Shown here in pieces: positions 54,810 to 63,190 of a DNA stretch of 64,000 bases. The notes beneath the pieces are model-generated. The model ran no database searches and was not told the DNA's origin. It worked only from the letters and a program-made list of their open reading frames with translations. Source of the DNA: Agmasoma carcini (nom. nud.) (Eukaryota; Microsporidia; Thelohaniidae); contig JAOXFI010000016.1 in assembly GCA_029232285.1 (NCBI GenBank), positions 28,181-92,180 on the forward strand, in the 5' to 3' direction. The stretch's first letter is position 1. Each line of letters opens with the position of its first letter. Position numbers and translations under genes: made by a program.

Positions 54810-55075
54810 TTGTACTAGGTTCGATTCTCCAATAAAGTATATTTCATAATAGGTTCGATTCTCCAATAAAACAATTTAATTCTCCAGTATAACATAAATT
54901 TACATGGTTCGATTCTCCAATAAAGGATATTTAATTCTCCAATAAAGTATATTTCATACTAGGTTCGATTCTCCATACATAACATATTTCATACTAGGTT
55001 CGATTCTCCAATAAAGTATATTTAATTCTCCAATATAACATAAACTTGTATGGTTCGATTCTCCAGTATAACATA
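54810..55075 (+). repeat. Tandem array of tRNA T-arm / B-box-like units
   Basis: Six copies of GGTTCGATTCTCC occur with degenerate partial units (TTTAATTCTCC) between. Typical unit: CTAGGTTCGATTCTCCAATA followed by AAGTATATTTCATA. GGTTCGATTC matches the Pol III B-box consensus GGTTCGANTCC except for an inserted T near the end. No D-arm, anticodon arm or acceptor stem accompanies any copy, so they are not tRNA genes. The array lies between convergent MTQ2 and TAF7. Confidence 0.7.
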
Positions 55076-55095
55076 TTTTCAATAATATTTAATTT

Positions 55096-55722
55096 TTACA
55101 TTTTCCCTTTCTTTTTCTCTTCATACTCCTCCTTAAGCTCTGCTAATGCCTTTTCAAATCTTGATTTAATAATTGGATTCTTAGCTGATGCAACCAACTC
55201 CTCCTTCTGTTTTATCTCCTCTTCAAGTCTCTTCAACTCTTCATCATCAATCACAACCATTTCTTCAACAACCTCTTCAATCTCAGCTGCTAAATTATCA
55301 CTCATTTCATTTTCAATCTCAGCTGCCAAATTATCAATTTTTTCAGAAGCTTTATCAAATATTTCAACTTTAATTGCTTTAGAATCTTCATTTAACAATT
55401 CAAGTATTTTCTTGTTATAACTGTCCCTTTCAATCTTAGAATATTTCTTGAATCTTCTGTCTTGTACATGCTTCATAGGTGGTGTTAGATTAGGTTCTGA
55501 TTCTGTAAAATTTATTATATATGAAATATCTGATATTTTATATAATTTGTTGTCCAAGACCTTTTGAGATTCAACTATGCATGGCATCTTCTCTATTTTA
55601 CCAGTAAAGGTTGTGTTTTTATACTTAAGTTCTGCATTTTTATCATTTATAGTTATTTTGGCTTCACTTTTATCTATTTCTGTGAGTTGAGTTGGAAGTC
55701 TTAAAATGTATTGGTTTTCCAT
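55096..55722 (-). CDS. TAF7: TFIID subunit TAF7
   Basis: 208 residues. The N-terminal ENQYILRLPTQL is the TAFII55 opening motif. LPCIVESQKVLD-type sequence (MPCIVESQKVLDNKLYKISD) follows, then ISYIINF, and LTPPMKHVQDRRFKKYSK, the conserved 'lTPPlknvr.rRFrk' block. This is the region by which TAF7 binds TAF1 and restrains its activity. The C-terminal 80 residues form an acidic coiled coil (EEVVEEMVVIDDEELKRLEE). Length is well below yeast Taf7 (590), as expected for a trimmed genome. The ATG sits inside ATGCATGG after an A/T tract. Confidence 0.92.
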   Translation of the reverse strand: MENQYILRLPTQLTEIDKSEAKITINDKNAELKYKNTTFTGKIEKMPCIVESQKVLDNKLYKISDISYIINFTESEPNLTPPMKHVQDRRFKKYSKIERDSYNKKILELLNEDSKAIKVEIFDKASEKIDNLAAEIENEMSDNLAAEIEEVVEEMVVIDDEELKRLEEEIKQKEELVASAKNPIIKSRFEKALAELKEEYEEKKKGKM

Positions 55723-55759
55723 GCATAAATTTTTTTTTATTAAGAAATATTAGTTAGTT

Positions 55760-55770
55760 ATATGAAACAT

Positions 55771-55838
<68 letters not shown>

Positions 55839-55870
55839 TATGAAACATGTTAGTTAGTTAGTTAGTTATA
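55760..55870. repeat. GTTA tetranucleotide array
   Basis: A run of GTTA units interrupted by two copies of TATATGAAACATGTTAGTTA in the divergent spacer upstream of TAF7. Confidence 0.85.
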
Positions 55871-55996
55871 TGCATAAATATTTTTTATTATGACATATTC
55901 AACTATGCATAAATATTTTTATTATGCATTATATTTATTATGACATATTCAACTATGCATAAATACAAATTTTATATTTATAAAAATTTTTTATGC

Positions 55997-56344
55997 ATGA
56001 AACTAAATCTTAAACTTATACATAATAATGAAGAAGATTTGGTCAAAGGTATCATTGATGATCTTAAGACTTTAAAATCAGATTTAAGTGATAGAAACAG
56101 AGAAGACTTTCCTCATGATTTAGTTTCTACTATTTTAGAAAGAATTAAGTCAATAAGAAATGAAAAAATGAACTTAAAAATGAATATGGAATTTTATAAT
56201 AAAATGAAAGAAAATGGTGTTTATGAAACATTTAAAACAACCTTTGATGAATTAAATAGTAAAGAAGATAATTATTATAAGAAAATACAAAATTTTAAAT
56301 ATTTTTCTGAAAAATTAAAAAAATTATGCGAATTGCATAAATAA
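55997..56344 (+). CDS. Small coiled-coil hypothetical protein
   Basis: 115 residues, starting at the Met of MKLNLKLIHN; the open frame extends to 55,940 but the extra codons are repeat-type A/T sequence. The chain is highly charged and predicted mostly helical (LVKGIIDDLKTLKSDLSDRN, ERIKSIRNEKMNLKMNMEFY). No family is recognised; kinetochore, Mediator and prefoldin-type subunits are possible classes. It sits between two TFIID-related genes and is convergent with the second. Confidence 0.55.
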   Translation: MKLNLKLIHNNEEDLVKGIIDDLKTLKSDLSDRNREDFPHDLVSTILERIKSIRNEKMNLKMNMEFYNKMKENGVYETFKTTFDELNSKEDNYYKKIQNFKYFSEKLKKLCELHK

Positions 56345-56550
56345 AATGTTGCATAAAATTTTATTAAAAAGTTATATTATAAATATATAAAGTATATTAA
56401 AAAGTTATATTATAAATATATAAAGTATATTAAAAAGTTATAATATAAATATAAGTATTGAATATAACTAATACAATAATATAAATATATAACTAATACA
56501 ATAATATAAAATATATAAATGCAACATAAAATATTTTTTATTTTCAAATA
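56345..56550. repeat. TTAAAAAGTTATATTATAAA repeats in convergent spacer
   Basis: Three units near 35 bp with AAAAAGTTATA, then ACTAATACAATAATATAA units. The opening 22 bases equal those after the AIG1-like gene at 34,256. Confidence 0.65.
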
Positions 56551-57132
56551 TCACTTATTAACATTAAACAAATCCTTTTTAAAATCATCCATAAAATAAT
56601 TTTGATCAACATAGCTTGGATCTTCTGTCAAATAAAAAGTTTTATTTTCTTTAAAATCAACCAAATTCACAAGTTCATATCCAAAATTATGAAATTTTAT
56701 TTTTTTTATTTTAAATTCATTTTTACAAAATTTTTCTAGAAAATCAGTTGTTGAAAAATTATTAGATTTTGTTTTTTTATTATTGTGACTTGCCTTTTGA
56801 TTATCTTTATGCAAAGATATCAATTGAGATGACTTTGGTATTAATTTAATCATGCTTAGTAAAGAGTCACCATCATTTTTTAAATAATTTTTAATATTTA
56901 TTTGTTGCTTTAAGAAGGTTTCAAACTCTTCAATTTCATACAAATCAGAATTAAAAAATTTATGCAGCATAAATTTAGGAGAGTAACTATTTTTTATTAG
57001 TTGAGAGATGTAGTGGAAGAGAAGGTCACTTAGAATGTCTAAAGAGTTGATGGTGACCTTTTCAAAGCCCATTTGATTCAATACTTGCATAATAAAGACT
57101 CTCATAAACTTTTGATAGAAGTCTGTTTTCAT
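56551..57132 (-). CDS. TAF3/TAF8-like histone-fold protein
   Basis: 193 residues. Residues 8-70 (MRVFIMQVLNQMGFEKVTIN, then SLDILSDLLFHYISQLIK) match the bromodomain-associated histone fold of TAF3, TAF8 and Spt7: 'r..v.qil...Gf......al..L.dil..yi..l'. The next segment (HKFFNSDLYEIEEFETFLKQ) may be the TAF8 continuation. Such proteins pair with TAF10 in TFIID or SAGA. The C-terminal third is Lys/Asn-rich without recognised domain and no PHD finger is seen, so TAF8 is slightly favoured over TAF3. On its own strand, AAACCCATCCCTT precedes the ATG. Confidence 0.6.
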   Translation of the reverse strand: MKTDFYQKFMRVFIMQVLNQMGFEKVTINSLDILSDLLFHYISQLIKNSYSPKFMLHKFFNSDLYEIEEFETFLKQQINIKNYLKNDGDSLLSMIKLIPKSSQLISLHKDNQKASHNNKKTKSNNFSTTDFLEKFCKNEFKIKKIKFHNFGYELVNLVDFKENKTFYLTEDPSYVDQNYFMDDFKKDLFNVNK

Positions 57133-57385
57133 AAGGGATGGGTTTGGAAAATTTTTAAAAGGAATGTTTTATGTGTGCATAAATTTTTATATAGATTTTT
57201 ATGCAATATTTATATAGAAATTTATGCATTATATTTATATAGATTTTTATTATTACATTGTTACATTATATTATTACATTATATTATTTATATAGATCTT
57301 TATGCATTAGTTACTCATACAAAACTCTTACAAATCCTAAAACAAAACATTATGAAACAATAAAAGAAAACGAAACCAAATCTTT
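57133..57385. promoter_or_regulatory. Divergent spacer with TATGCATTATATTTATATAG repeats
   Basis: Contains about five copies of TTTATATAGATTTTTATGCA-like units between two divergent genes. A plus-strand open frame here is a repeat artefact. Confidence 0.5.
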
Positions 57386-58060
57386 ATGCTATTCCTTGAC
57401 TTCATAAAAACTACTTTTTCTTGTTCTTCAGATGGCATGTTTATTACTAAGATAAGAATATTAAAAGATGTTGAATCTGAAAAGGATGCAAGTTACGAGT
57501 CTTCTAATAGGTACATGGACTTAGATGAGGTGGTAAGGACCAACTTTTCTAATGTTAATCAAGAAATACGTAAATATAACGTACAAGTCATCCCTGATTA
57601 CACAAATACACATCATCCATCAAACACAATCATAATTAAGAAAGATTCTCCTAATGTTTACATAAGAAATAATTATTTTACTGAAGTTCAAATGAGTGTT
57701 GATGAAAACTTTGAAGATAATTTAAGAACAGCCGTTTTCATTATTTTGAACAGGGGACTTGATGATGATGATCATGGGGTGAAGCATGACCTTTTTAGTT
57801 CGTACTCACCTGAGTCATATGATGAAAATTTATGCATATACATAAATAAGATAAATATTAAAGACGAACATAACATTGTTTTTTCTAACAAAATTTTAGG
57901 TCTTAAGATTTTACCAGAGAGAAAAGAATTTGATTTTTTTGAGACTGTCAATGTTGATTTAGTACTAAAGGACGGGGTTAAAAGTAATGAAGTGGTAAGC
58001 AAAAGTTATAAGATGGGCGATAATCTTTTTGATGATATGAACAGTGTTTTGGATCAATAA
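57386..58060 (+). CDS. Hypothetical protein
   Basis: A 224-residue, non-repetitive protein with mixed helix and strand prediction. An acidic tract DDDDHG near residue 127 may be a metal-binding or disordered loop. The C-terminus is SYKMGDNLFDDMNSVLDQ. No family recognised. A second possible start lies 17 codons in (MFITKIRIL at 57,437); TTCTTCAG just before it could be a splice acceptor, but no donor was found, so I leave the upstream start. Base use is typical of real genes here (more G and C than the spacers). Confidence 0.7.
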   Translation: MLFLDFIKTTFSCSSDGMFITKIRILKDVESEKDASYESSNRYMDLDEVVRTNFSNVNQEIRKYNVQVIPDYTNTHHPSNTIIIKKDSPNVYIRNNYFTEVQMSVDENFEDNLRTAVFIILNRGLDDDDHGVKHDLFSSYSPESYDENLCIYINKINIKDEHNIVFSNKILGLKILPERKEFDFFETVNVDLVLKDGVKSNEVVSKSYKMGDNLFDDMNSVLDQ

Positions 58061-58120
58061 ATAATCAATAATGAAACATTTAGTATATTTTATTTGTTTG
58101 GTTATTATTTAGTTATTTTT

Positions 58121-58249
58121 ATGGAGAGTGAAGATAGTAATGCATTAATTTATTTGTTGGTTGGTAGTTTAGTTGGTTTGTTGGTTATGGTTACAATTTT
58201 TAATTTTAATTATTTTCAAACACAAATAGACTTAGCATTAAATAAATAA
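58121..58249 (+). CDS. 42-residue single-pass membrane microprotein
   Basis: An open frame too short for usual gene calling: MESEDSNALIYLLVGSLVGL then LVMVTIFNFN and a short polar tail. It has an acidic N-terminus and one clear transmembrane helix with small residues (GSLVGLL). Size and layout recall tiny membrane subunits such as Ost4, but there is no sequence match I can defend. It lies 60 bp after the preceding gene and before a microsatellite. Confidence 0.4.
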   Translation: MESEDSNALIYLLVGSLVGLLVMVTIFNFNYFQTQIDLALNK

Positions 58250-58545
58250 TTTTTAATGCTTTAATATTGTTGTAATATAGATTTGTTGTAATATTGTTGT
58301 AATATTGTATTATTATAGTATTGTTGTAATATTATAGTATTGTTGTAATATAGTATTATTGTAATATAGAATATTGTAATATAGTTTTAATATTTTAATA
58401 TTATAGTATTATTGTATTATTGTATTATTGTATTATTCCATTATTCCATTATTCTATTATTCTATTATTCCATTATTCCATTATTCTATTATTCCATTAT
58501 TCTATTATTCTATTATTCTATTATTCTATTATTCCATTATTATAT
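58250..58545. repeat. ATTGTTGTAAT then ATTATTCC arrays
   Basis: 58,262-58,400 has ATATTGTTGTA units; 58,410-58,540 has ATTCCATTATTCTATT pentamer-octamer repeats. The Ile/Leu/Phe/Tyr plus-strand open frame 58,420-58,659 is repeat translation. Confidence 0.8.
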
Positions 58546-58621
58546 ATCCTTATAACATCTATATTGATTTTCATAATTTTTTTCTATTTAAAATTTTTGC
58601 ATAAATTTATGCATATTTTTT

Positions 58622-59656
58622 ATGTACTTTACAGTAATTCTTATAGACTTGGAAACTAACACTGAAAACGTTCTTCAACTTGACAAAAACACAACTTTAC
58701 ATTCCTTAAGACAATTATTAAACAAAAAAGTCAATTTTTATTATCAAAACAAACAAATTTCTGTACTTCCTAATTTTACAAATCAAGAAGATATTTATAA
58801 AATTTATTATGCAAATCCATCAATAAAAATCATTAAAGAATTTCATAATGATTATTGCATAAAAATTTATAAAAATAATTATTTTATGCACACACATAAA
58901 CTTATTATTGAAGATAAAAATATAAATAATGTTAAAAATGTTAATGAAGACTTAACTATATACATTAATAATGAAGGAAATATATTTAATGTTAATAATA
59001 ATGAGCAAATAATTAATAAAAATGATAAAATGAGTGATAAAAGCTATAATAATGAAGGAAATATATTTAATGTTAATAATAATGAACAAATAATTAATAA
59101 AAATGATAAAATGAGTGATAAAAGTGATCAAATGAGTGATAAAAATGATAAACTAAATAATAAAAGCTATGATAATGAAATATCACCTTTAGAAATATCA
59201 GGTAATGATAAAATAGCTTATAAAAACAATAATAACATAATTTATAATAATAAATTATATAAAGGCAACAACTTTAAAATATTTGATCATAATTTATATT
59301 ATAGTAATAATAATATTTTTTATTTTAATTCAAATGAATTTATATTGAAATATTACATCACTGCTTTTGATGTAAATTTTTTTAAAATTTTATTATGCAC
59401 TGATAAAAATTATTTAGTAGAAATTAAAAATAATATAATAAAATATTATAATTCACCAGAAAGATGCATAAATAAAATAGATGTTAATAATAATGTGATC
59501 ATGGGACAATATAAAATATATTTATTTGATGACGAATATAAAATAACTAATTTTTATGAATTTGAAGATCAAATAATTGATTTTTATTCAGAGGGCAATG
59601 AAATAGTTGTAAGTTCAGGAAATAAAATTTATAAAATAAATAAAAATTTAAGTTAA
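58622..59656 (+). CDS. Asn-rich hypothetical protein with internal duplication
   Basis: 344 residues. The N-terminal 60 residues (MYFTVILIDLETNTENVLQL, TTLHSLRQLLNKKVNFYYQN) look like a ubiquitin-like beta-grasp fold, but this is a weak guess. An 81-bp unit encoding NNEGNIFNVNNNEQIINKND plus KMSDKSY is repeated in frame (58,967-59,047 and 59,048-59,125), followed by more MSDK units. The C-terminal part (about 195-344) alternates short beta strands (YYSNNNIFYFNS, NYLVEIKNNI, KIYLFDDEYKI) as in a beta propeller. Function unknown. Heavy Asn content follows the genome's A/T bias. Confidence 0.65.
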   Translation: MYFTVILIDLETNTENVLQLDKNTTLHSLRQLLNKKVNFYYQNKQISVLPNFTNQEDIYKIYYANPSIKIIKEFHNDYCIKIYKNNYFMHTHKLIIEDKNINNVKNVNEDLTIYINNEGNIFNVNNNEQIINKNDKMSDKSYNNEGNIFNVNNNEQIINKNDKMSDKSDQMSDKNDKLNNKSYDNEISPLEISGNDKIAYKNNNNIIYNNKLYKGNNFKIFDHNLYYSNNNIFYFNSNEFILKYYITAFDVNFFKILLCTDKNYLVEIKNNIIKYYNSPERCINKIDVNNNVIMGQYKIYLFDDEYKITNFYEFEDQIIDFYSEGNEIVVSSGNKIYKINKNLS

Positions 59657-59664
59657 TCTTTAAA

Positions 59665-59965
59665 TATTAACAATGACCATGTGACCATGTGACCATGTGA
59701 TCATGTTGGTCGTGTTGGTCGTGTTGGTCGTGTTGGTCGTGTTGGTCATGATAGTGTGACGATGTGATGATGTGACGATGTGACGATGATAGTGTGGCGA
59801 TGTGACTAAGTGTGACCATGTGACTATGATAGTGTGACTATGATAGTGTGGCGATGTGACTAAGTGTGACCATGTGACTATGATAGTGTGACTATATGTG
59901 ACTATATGTGACCATGTGACTATGATAGTGTGATCATGATGGTGTGACTAAGTGTGACCATCTAT
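59665..59965. repeat. GTGACCATGTGAC minisatellite in convergent spacer
   Basis: Units include GTGACCAT, GTTGGTCGT (five in a row near 59,705-59,750), GTGACGAT, and a longer unit ATGATAGTGTGACTATG. TGAC recurs every 6-10 bases. Confidence 0.85.
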
Positions 59966-60035
59966 ATTATCTAACCATCCGGATATCTATACTAACATAT
60001 GCTTATACTAAAATTATATTTATTATCTTTTTGTT

Positions 60036-60530
60036 TTATAAATTACCAGCAAACCTTTCCGCCATTACTTTATGTCCCATAAAATACACAACTGGCACTC
60101 CTTTAATCTTTTTAATTCTTTGTCTCAGGCATACATCACTAGTTGCTACAATATAGCATTTATGGTTTTTAACTCTATTTATGATACAATCATCAACAAA
60201 TGTTCCTTTATGTGTACATTTAAGTCTTTCACACTTCTCTATTAGTTTTTTATTAAGTCTATATGTTCTTCCTAGCTTTTCTAACTCACCAATGACACAA
60301 TCAGTCACTATTGGCTTAATACTACCTTCAAGAGCATCTATAAGAATATCTAAAGATTTCTTCTTTCTAAAACAATCATTTATAAAGTTGGTATCTAGTA
60401 ATACATTGTATGGAGAACTTAAGTCTATGATGCATGAATCACTTTCTGTTGATTCTTCTTCAATAGCTTCCTTTTCCTTTCGTTTTAAATGTAATTTACG
60501 AATTCTTTTTATTTTTGCTTTTACTCCCAT
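60036..60530 (-). CDS. FCF1: rRNA-processing PIN endonuclease FCF1/UTP24
   Basis: 164 residues. Fcf1/Utp24 cuts pre-rRNA at sites A1 and A2 in the small-subunit processome. The PIN acidic residues are visible: D46 in VLLDTNFIND, D77 in VTDCVIGELEKLG with E82, D113/D114 in THKGTFVDDCI, and D132 in VATSDVCLRQRI. The final VVYFMGHKVMAERF matches the Fcf1 C-terminus. Yeast Fcf1 is 189 residues; the loss is in the N-terminal linker. Yeast has ATND at the last acidic motif, here ATSD. It is convergent with the Asn-rich gene. Confidence 0.95.
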   Translation of the reverse strand: MGVKAKIKRIRKLHLKRKEKEAIEEESTESDSCIIDLSSPYNVLLDTNFINDCFRKKKSLDILIDALEGSIKPIVTDCVIGELEKLGRTYRLNKKLIEKCERLKCTHKGTFVDDCIINRVKNHKCYIVATSDVCLRQRIKKIKGVPVVYFMGHKVMAERFAGNL

Positions 60531-60718
60531 ATGAAATTTTTAAATAAAATTTTTTTTTATTTTAAAAAAGTTTATGCAAATTGCTTAAATTAATTTAAAA
60601 AATGCATAAATATATTTTTGTACGTCTATTAGTAATAATTAGTCATGTCAGATCAGATCATGTTAAGTCATATTACTAAAATTTAATATTTTATACTAAA
60701 TCAAATATAACTATTTAT

Positions 60719-61285
60719 TTAAAATTTACCACTATAATCCTTTGAAGTATCATATAATGAAGCAATATTCTTAATAGCATCATCATTTTCATCGCTAGTC
60801 TTCATATCCTTAGCTCTTTTTCCTGATTCACATGCACCCTTAAGATCTTTCAAAAGATTTTCGAAAGAAGCATCTTCAAATCTGTAAGATCTGAGCTTAT
60901 TCACATTTACATTCTCAATGTCTCCAACCATAAGATCACACTTAGAAACAATTTCATCAATCATTTTGTCCTTTTGCATAGGTGTTGCATCCTTTCTGAA
61001 TTTTACAAAAGAAACATCATCATTTCTAGATCCAAAATTTGTTGAACCATAAGCATATTCAATTTCTTTGTTGATTTTTTTAGCAACTTCATTCTTTTTT
61101 GAATTATAGTAGTTTGAAGAATAATGACTGCTATAGCTTGGTGAAGATGAAGAGTAACTGCTGTAGTAAGAAGAAGTAGGATTTGAACGGGAAGAGCTAG
61201 AGCTACTACTGGAGGATGAGTAACTGTAGGAGGAACCATAAGAAGCTGCACTAATAGACTCTAAGATAATATTTACCAAAAACAT
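60719..61285 (-). CDS. Ser/Tyr-rich protein with hydrophobic leader, possibly secreted
   Basis: 188 residues. The chain starts MFLVNIILESISAASYGSSY, which may be a short signal peptide with cleavage near ISAAS. Residues 16-60 are a Ser/Tyr tract with SSYYSSYSSSSPSYSSHYSS. The rest is charged and predicted helical (MQKDKMIDEIVSKCDLMVGD). Ser-rich secreted proteins are common in microsporidian spore wall and polar tube sets, but no specific family is recognised. It is followed by two further minus-strand genes with similar leaders. Confidence 0.65.
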   Translation of the reverse strand: MFLVNIILESISAASYGSSYSYSSSSSSSSSSRSNPTSSYYSSYSSSSPSYSSHYSSNYYNSKKNEVAKKINKEIEYAYGSTNFGSRNDDVSFVKFRKDATPMQKDKMIDEIVSKCDLMVGDIENVNVNKLRSYRFEDASFENLLKDLKGACESGKRAKDMKTSDENDDAIKNIASLYDTSKDYSGKF

Positions 61286-61534
61286 GACTTTGTCTAATTT
61301 TTTTTCTTTTATACTTTCATTTTGTGATATGTTTCAAATTTTTTATGTTTTGGATTATTTAGTTGGTAAAAGAAAAATCAATTAATTTTAATAAGCTTTT
61401 TTTGTTTGGTAATTAATTTTATTTACTGATTTGATTTGTTAAAAAAATCAATTGATAAGAATATTTGATCAATTTTTGCAATTGATTATGAATGAATATA
61501 AGTGGTTATATATGATTATGTTATGGTAGGATTA

Positions 61535-62015
61535 ATTAGTCATCGTATGGTCAGATATGGTCAGATATGGTCAAGTCAGGTCAGATCAGATATGGTCAAT
61601 TATGTCAAAGTTAGTCAAATATGGTCAGATATGGTCAGATCAGGTCACTCAGGTCAGATATGGTCAATTATGTCAAAGTTAGTCAAATATGGTCAGATAT
61701 GGTCAGATCAGGTCAGATAGTCAGGTCAGTCATGGTCAATTATGTCAAAGTTAGTCAAATATGGTCAGATATGGTCAGTCATGTCAAAATTAGCCAAATA
61801 TGGTCAGATCAGGTCAGTCAGGTCAGTCAGGTCAGACATGGTAGTCATGGTCAGGTCAGTCAGGTCAGTTAGGTCAGATCAGATATGGTCAGTCATGGTC
61901 AATTATGTCAAAGTTAGTCATGGTCAGATCAGGTCAGTCAGATCAGGTCAGGTCAGTCAGGTCAGTTAGGTCAGGTCAGTCGTGGTCAATTATGTCAAAG
62001 TTAGTCATGTCATTT
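61535..62015. repeat. GGTCAGATATGGTCAG minisatellite with higher-order units
   Basis: Nearly 500 bp of GGTCA units. A longer unit of about 75 bp (TCAATTATGTCAAAGTTAGTCAAATATGG begins it) recurs at 61,597, 61,669, 61,735, 61,897 and 61,985. Plus-strand open frames are repeat translation. Confidence 0.85.
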
Positions 62016-62096
62016 TAAGCTAATCTAATATATATTAGTATATTTACTATTAAAAACATTTTAATTATGCATAAATATATTAAAATTAAAATTTAT

Positions 62097-62555
62097 TTAA
62101 AGTTTCTCAAATATATCATAAAAAGAAATAAGATTTGAAATTACATCATTAGCTATTAATTGATCATCCAAGTCAATAGGATTAACAAGTTTGGCTTTGT
62201 TACATGCTGTACTTAACCTACCAATACCATTACTCACTTGAATATTTTCAGCTACATCTTTTATCGTATTCTTTTGATTTTTTAATGTCATTACAAAATC
62301 ACCACAATATTTACTAAATGCAATACTAAAAGTTTCTTTTTCTTTGAGTGTACCTTTCTCATTTATTTCATAAAGTAAATTTTCACTGTTTTTGACATTA
62401 ATGGTTGTTTCAGAAGGACGAGAGTTGAATATATTAAGGATGGAATAATCAACTTTCTTGTTCATATTATTTATATTTCTTGTAATGTAATTATCTGAAT
62501 TGTTAAAAGTATGTGATTCAGTTTTTATAATACTAAATAATATTTGGTAAAGCAT
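62097..62555 (-). CDS. Hypothetical protein with hydrophobic start
   Basis: 152 residues. MLYQILFSIIKTESHTF may be a weak signal peptide, after which the chain is polar and predicted helical. Two Cys residues (KYCGDF and STACNKAK) could form a disulfide if the protein is exported. It has the same general build as its neighbours on either side (leader, about 150-190 residues, C-terminal helices). No family recognised. Confidence 0.6.
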   Translation of the reverse strand: MLYQILFSIIKTESHTFNNSDNYITRNINNMNKKVDYSILNIFNSRPSETTINVKNSENLLYEINEKGTLKEKETFSIAFSKYCGDFVMTLKNQKNTIKDVAENIQVSNGIGRLSTACNKAKLVNPIDLDDQLIANDVISNLISFYDIFEKL

Positions 62556-62724
62556 AAATGTTTTTTAAAAAAATCATTAAAATATTTTTACATGATTTGT
62601 TACAAATAAATCAAAATATTTTGTATGAAAATTATCAATTGTAAAAATACTTTGATGAATCTTAGTTAGTTAAATGGGAAGTTAATTTTTATTTATTTTG
62701 AGATCAGTAAAAAATATTTAGTTA

Positions 62725-63080
62725 TGTGTGTGAAGTTATATGTAGGGGGTTATGTGTGTGGCTATAATGGTGTGACTATGTGTGTGACTACGTATAAAGC
62801 TACATATGTGTGACTATGTGACTATATGTGTGACTATGTGTAAAGCTATGTGTGTGACTATGTGTAAAGCTATGTGTGTGACTACGTGACTATGTTACTA
62901 TGTGACAATGTGACTATGTGACAATGTGACAATGTGACAATGTGACTATGTGACAATGTGACTATGTGACTATGTGTAAAGCTATGTGTGTGACTACGTG
63001 ACTACGTGACTATGTGACTATCTGACTATCTGACTATGTGACTATGTGACTATCTGACTGTCTGACGATGTGTGACTATA
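62725..63080. repeat. TGTGACTATGTGAC minisatellite
   Basis: Units GTGACTAT, GTGACAAT and GTGTGACTACGTG repeat, with an interspersed GTGTAAAGCTATGTGTG unit. TGAC appears every 8-9 bases. Confidence 0.85.
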
Positions 63081-63190
63081 CATGTTTAGTTAGATATTAT
63101 GTCAGTCCAATAATTCAATATATCAATCAATTATCATAACTTGGTTTAATCAAAAAAACAAATAATTTTGATTTGTTTCAAATATTTTAT

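Noticed and set aside
54810..55075. Cluster of tRNA genes
   Set aside because: Only T-arm-like sequence is present; no D-arm, anticodon arm or paired acceptor stem can be built around any copy.
55046..55420. 124-codon plus-strand open frame rich in Ser/Phe
   Set aside because: It is the antisense of the TAF7 coiled-coil region.
57386..57437. Short spliceosomal intron at the start of the 224-residue gene
   Set aside because: TTCTTCAG looks like an acceptor but no donor or branch-point sequence was found upstream.
61502..61969. Three overlapping plus-strand open frames (Val/Ser/Gln/Trp-rich)
   Set aside because: They are translations of the GGTCA minisatellite.
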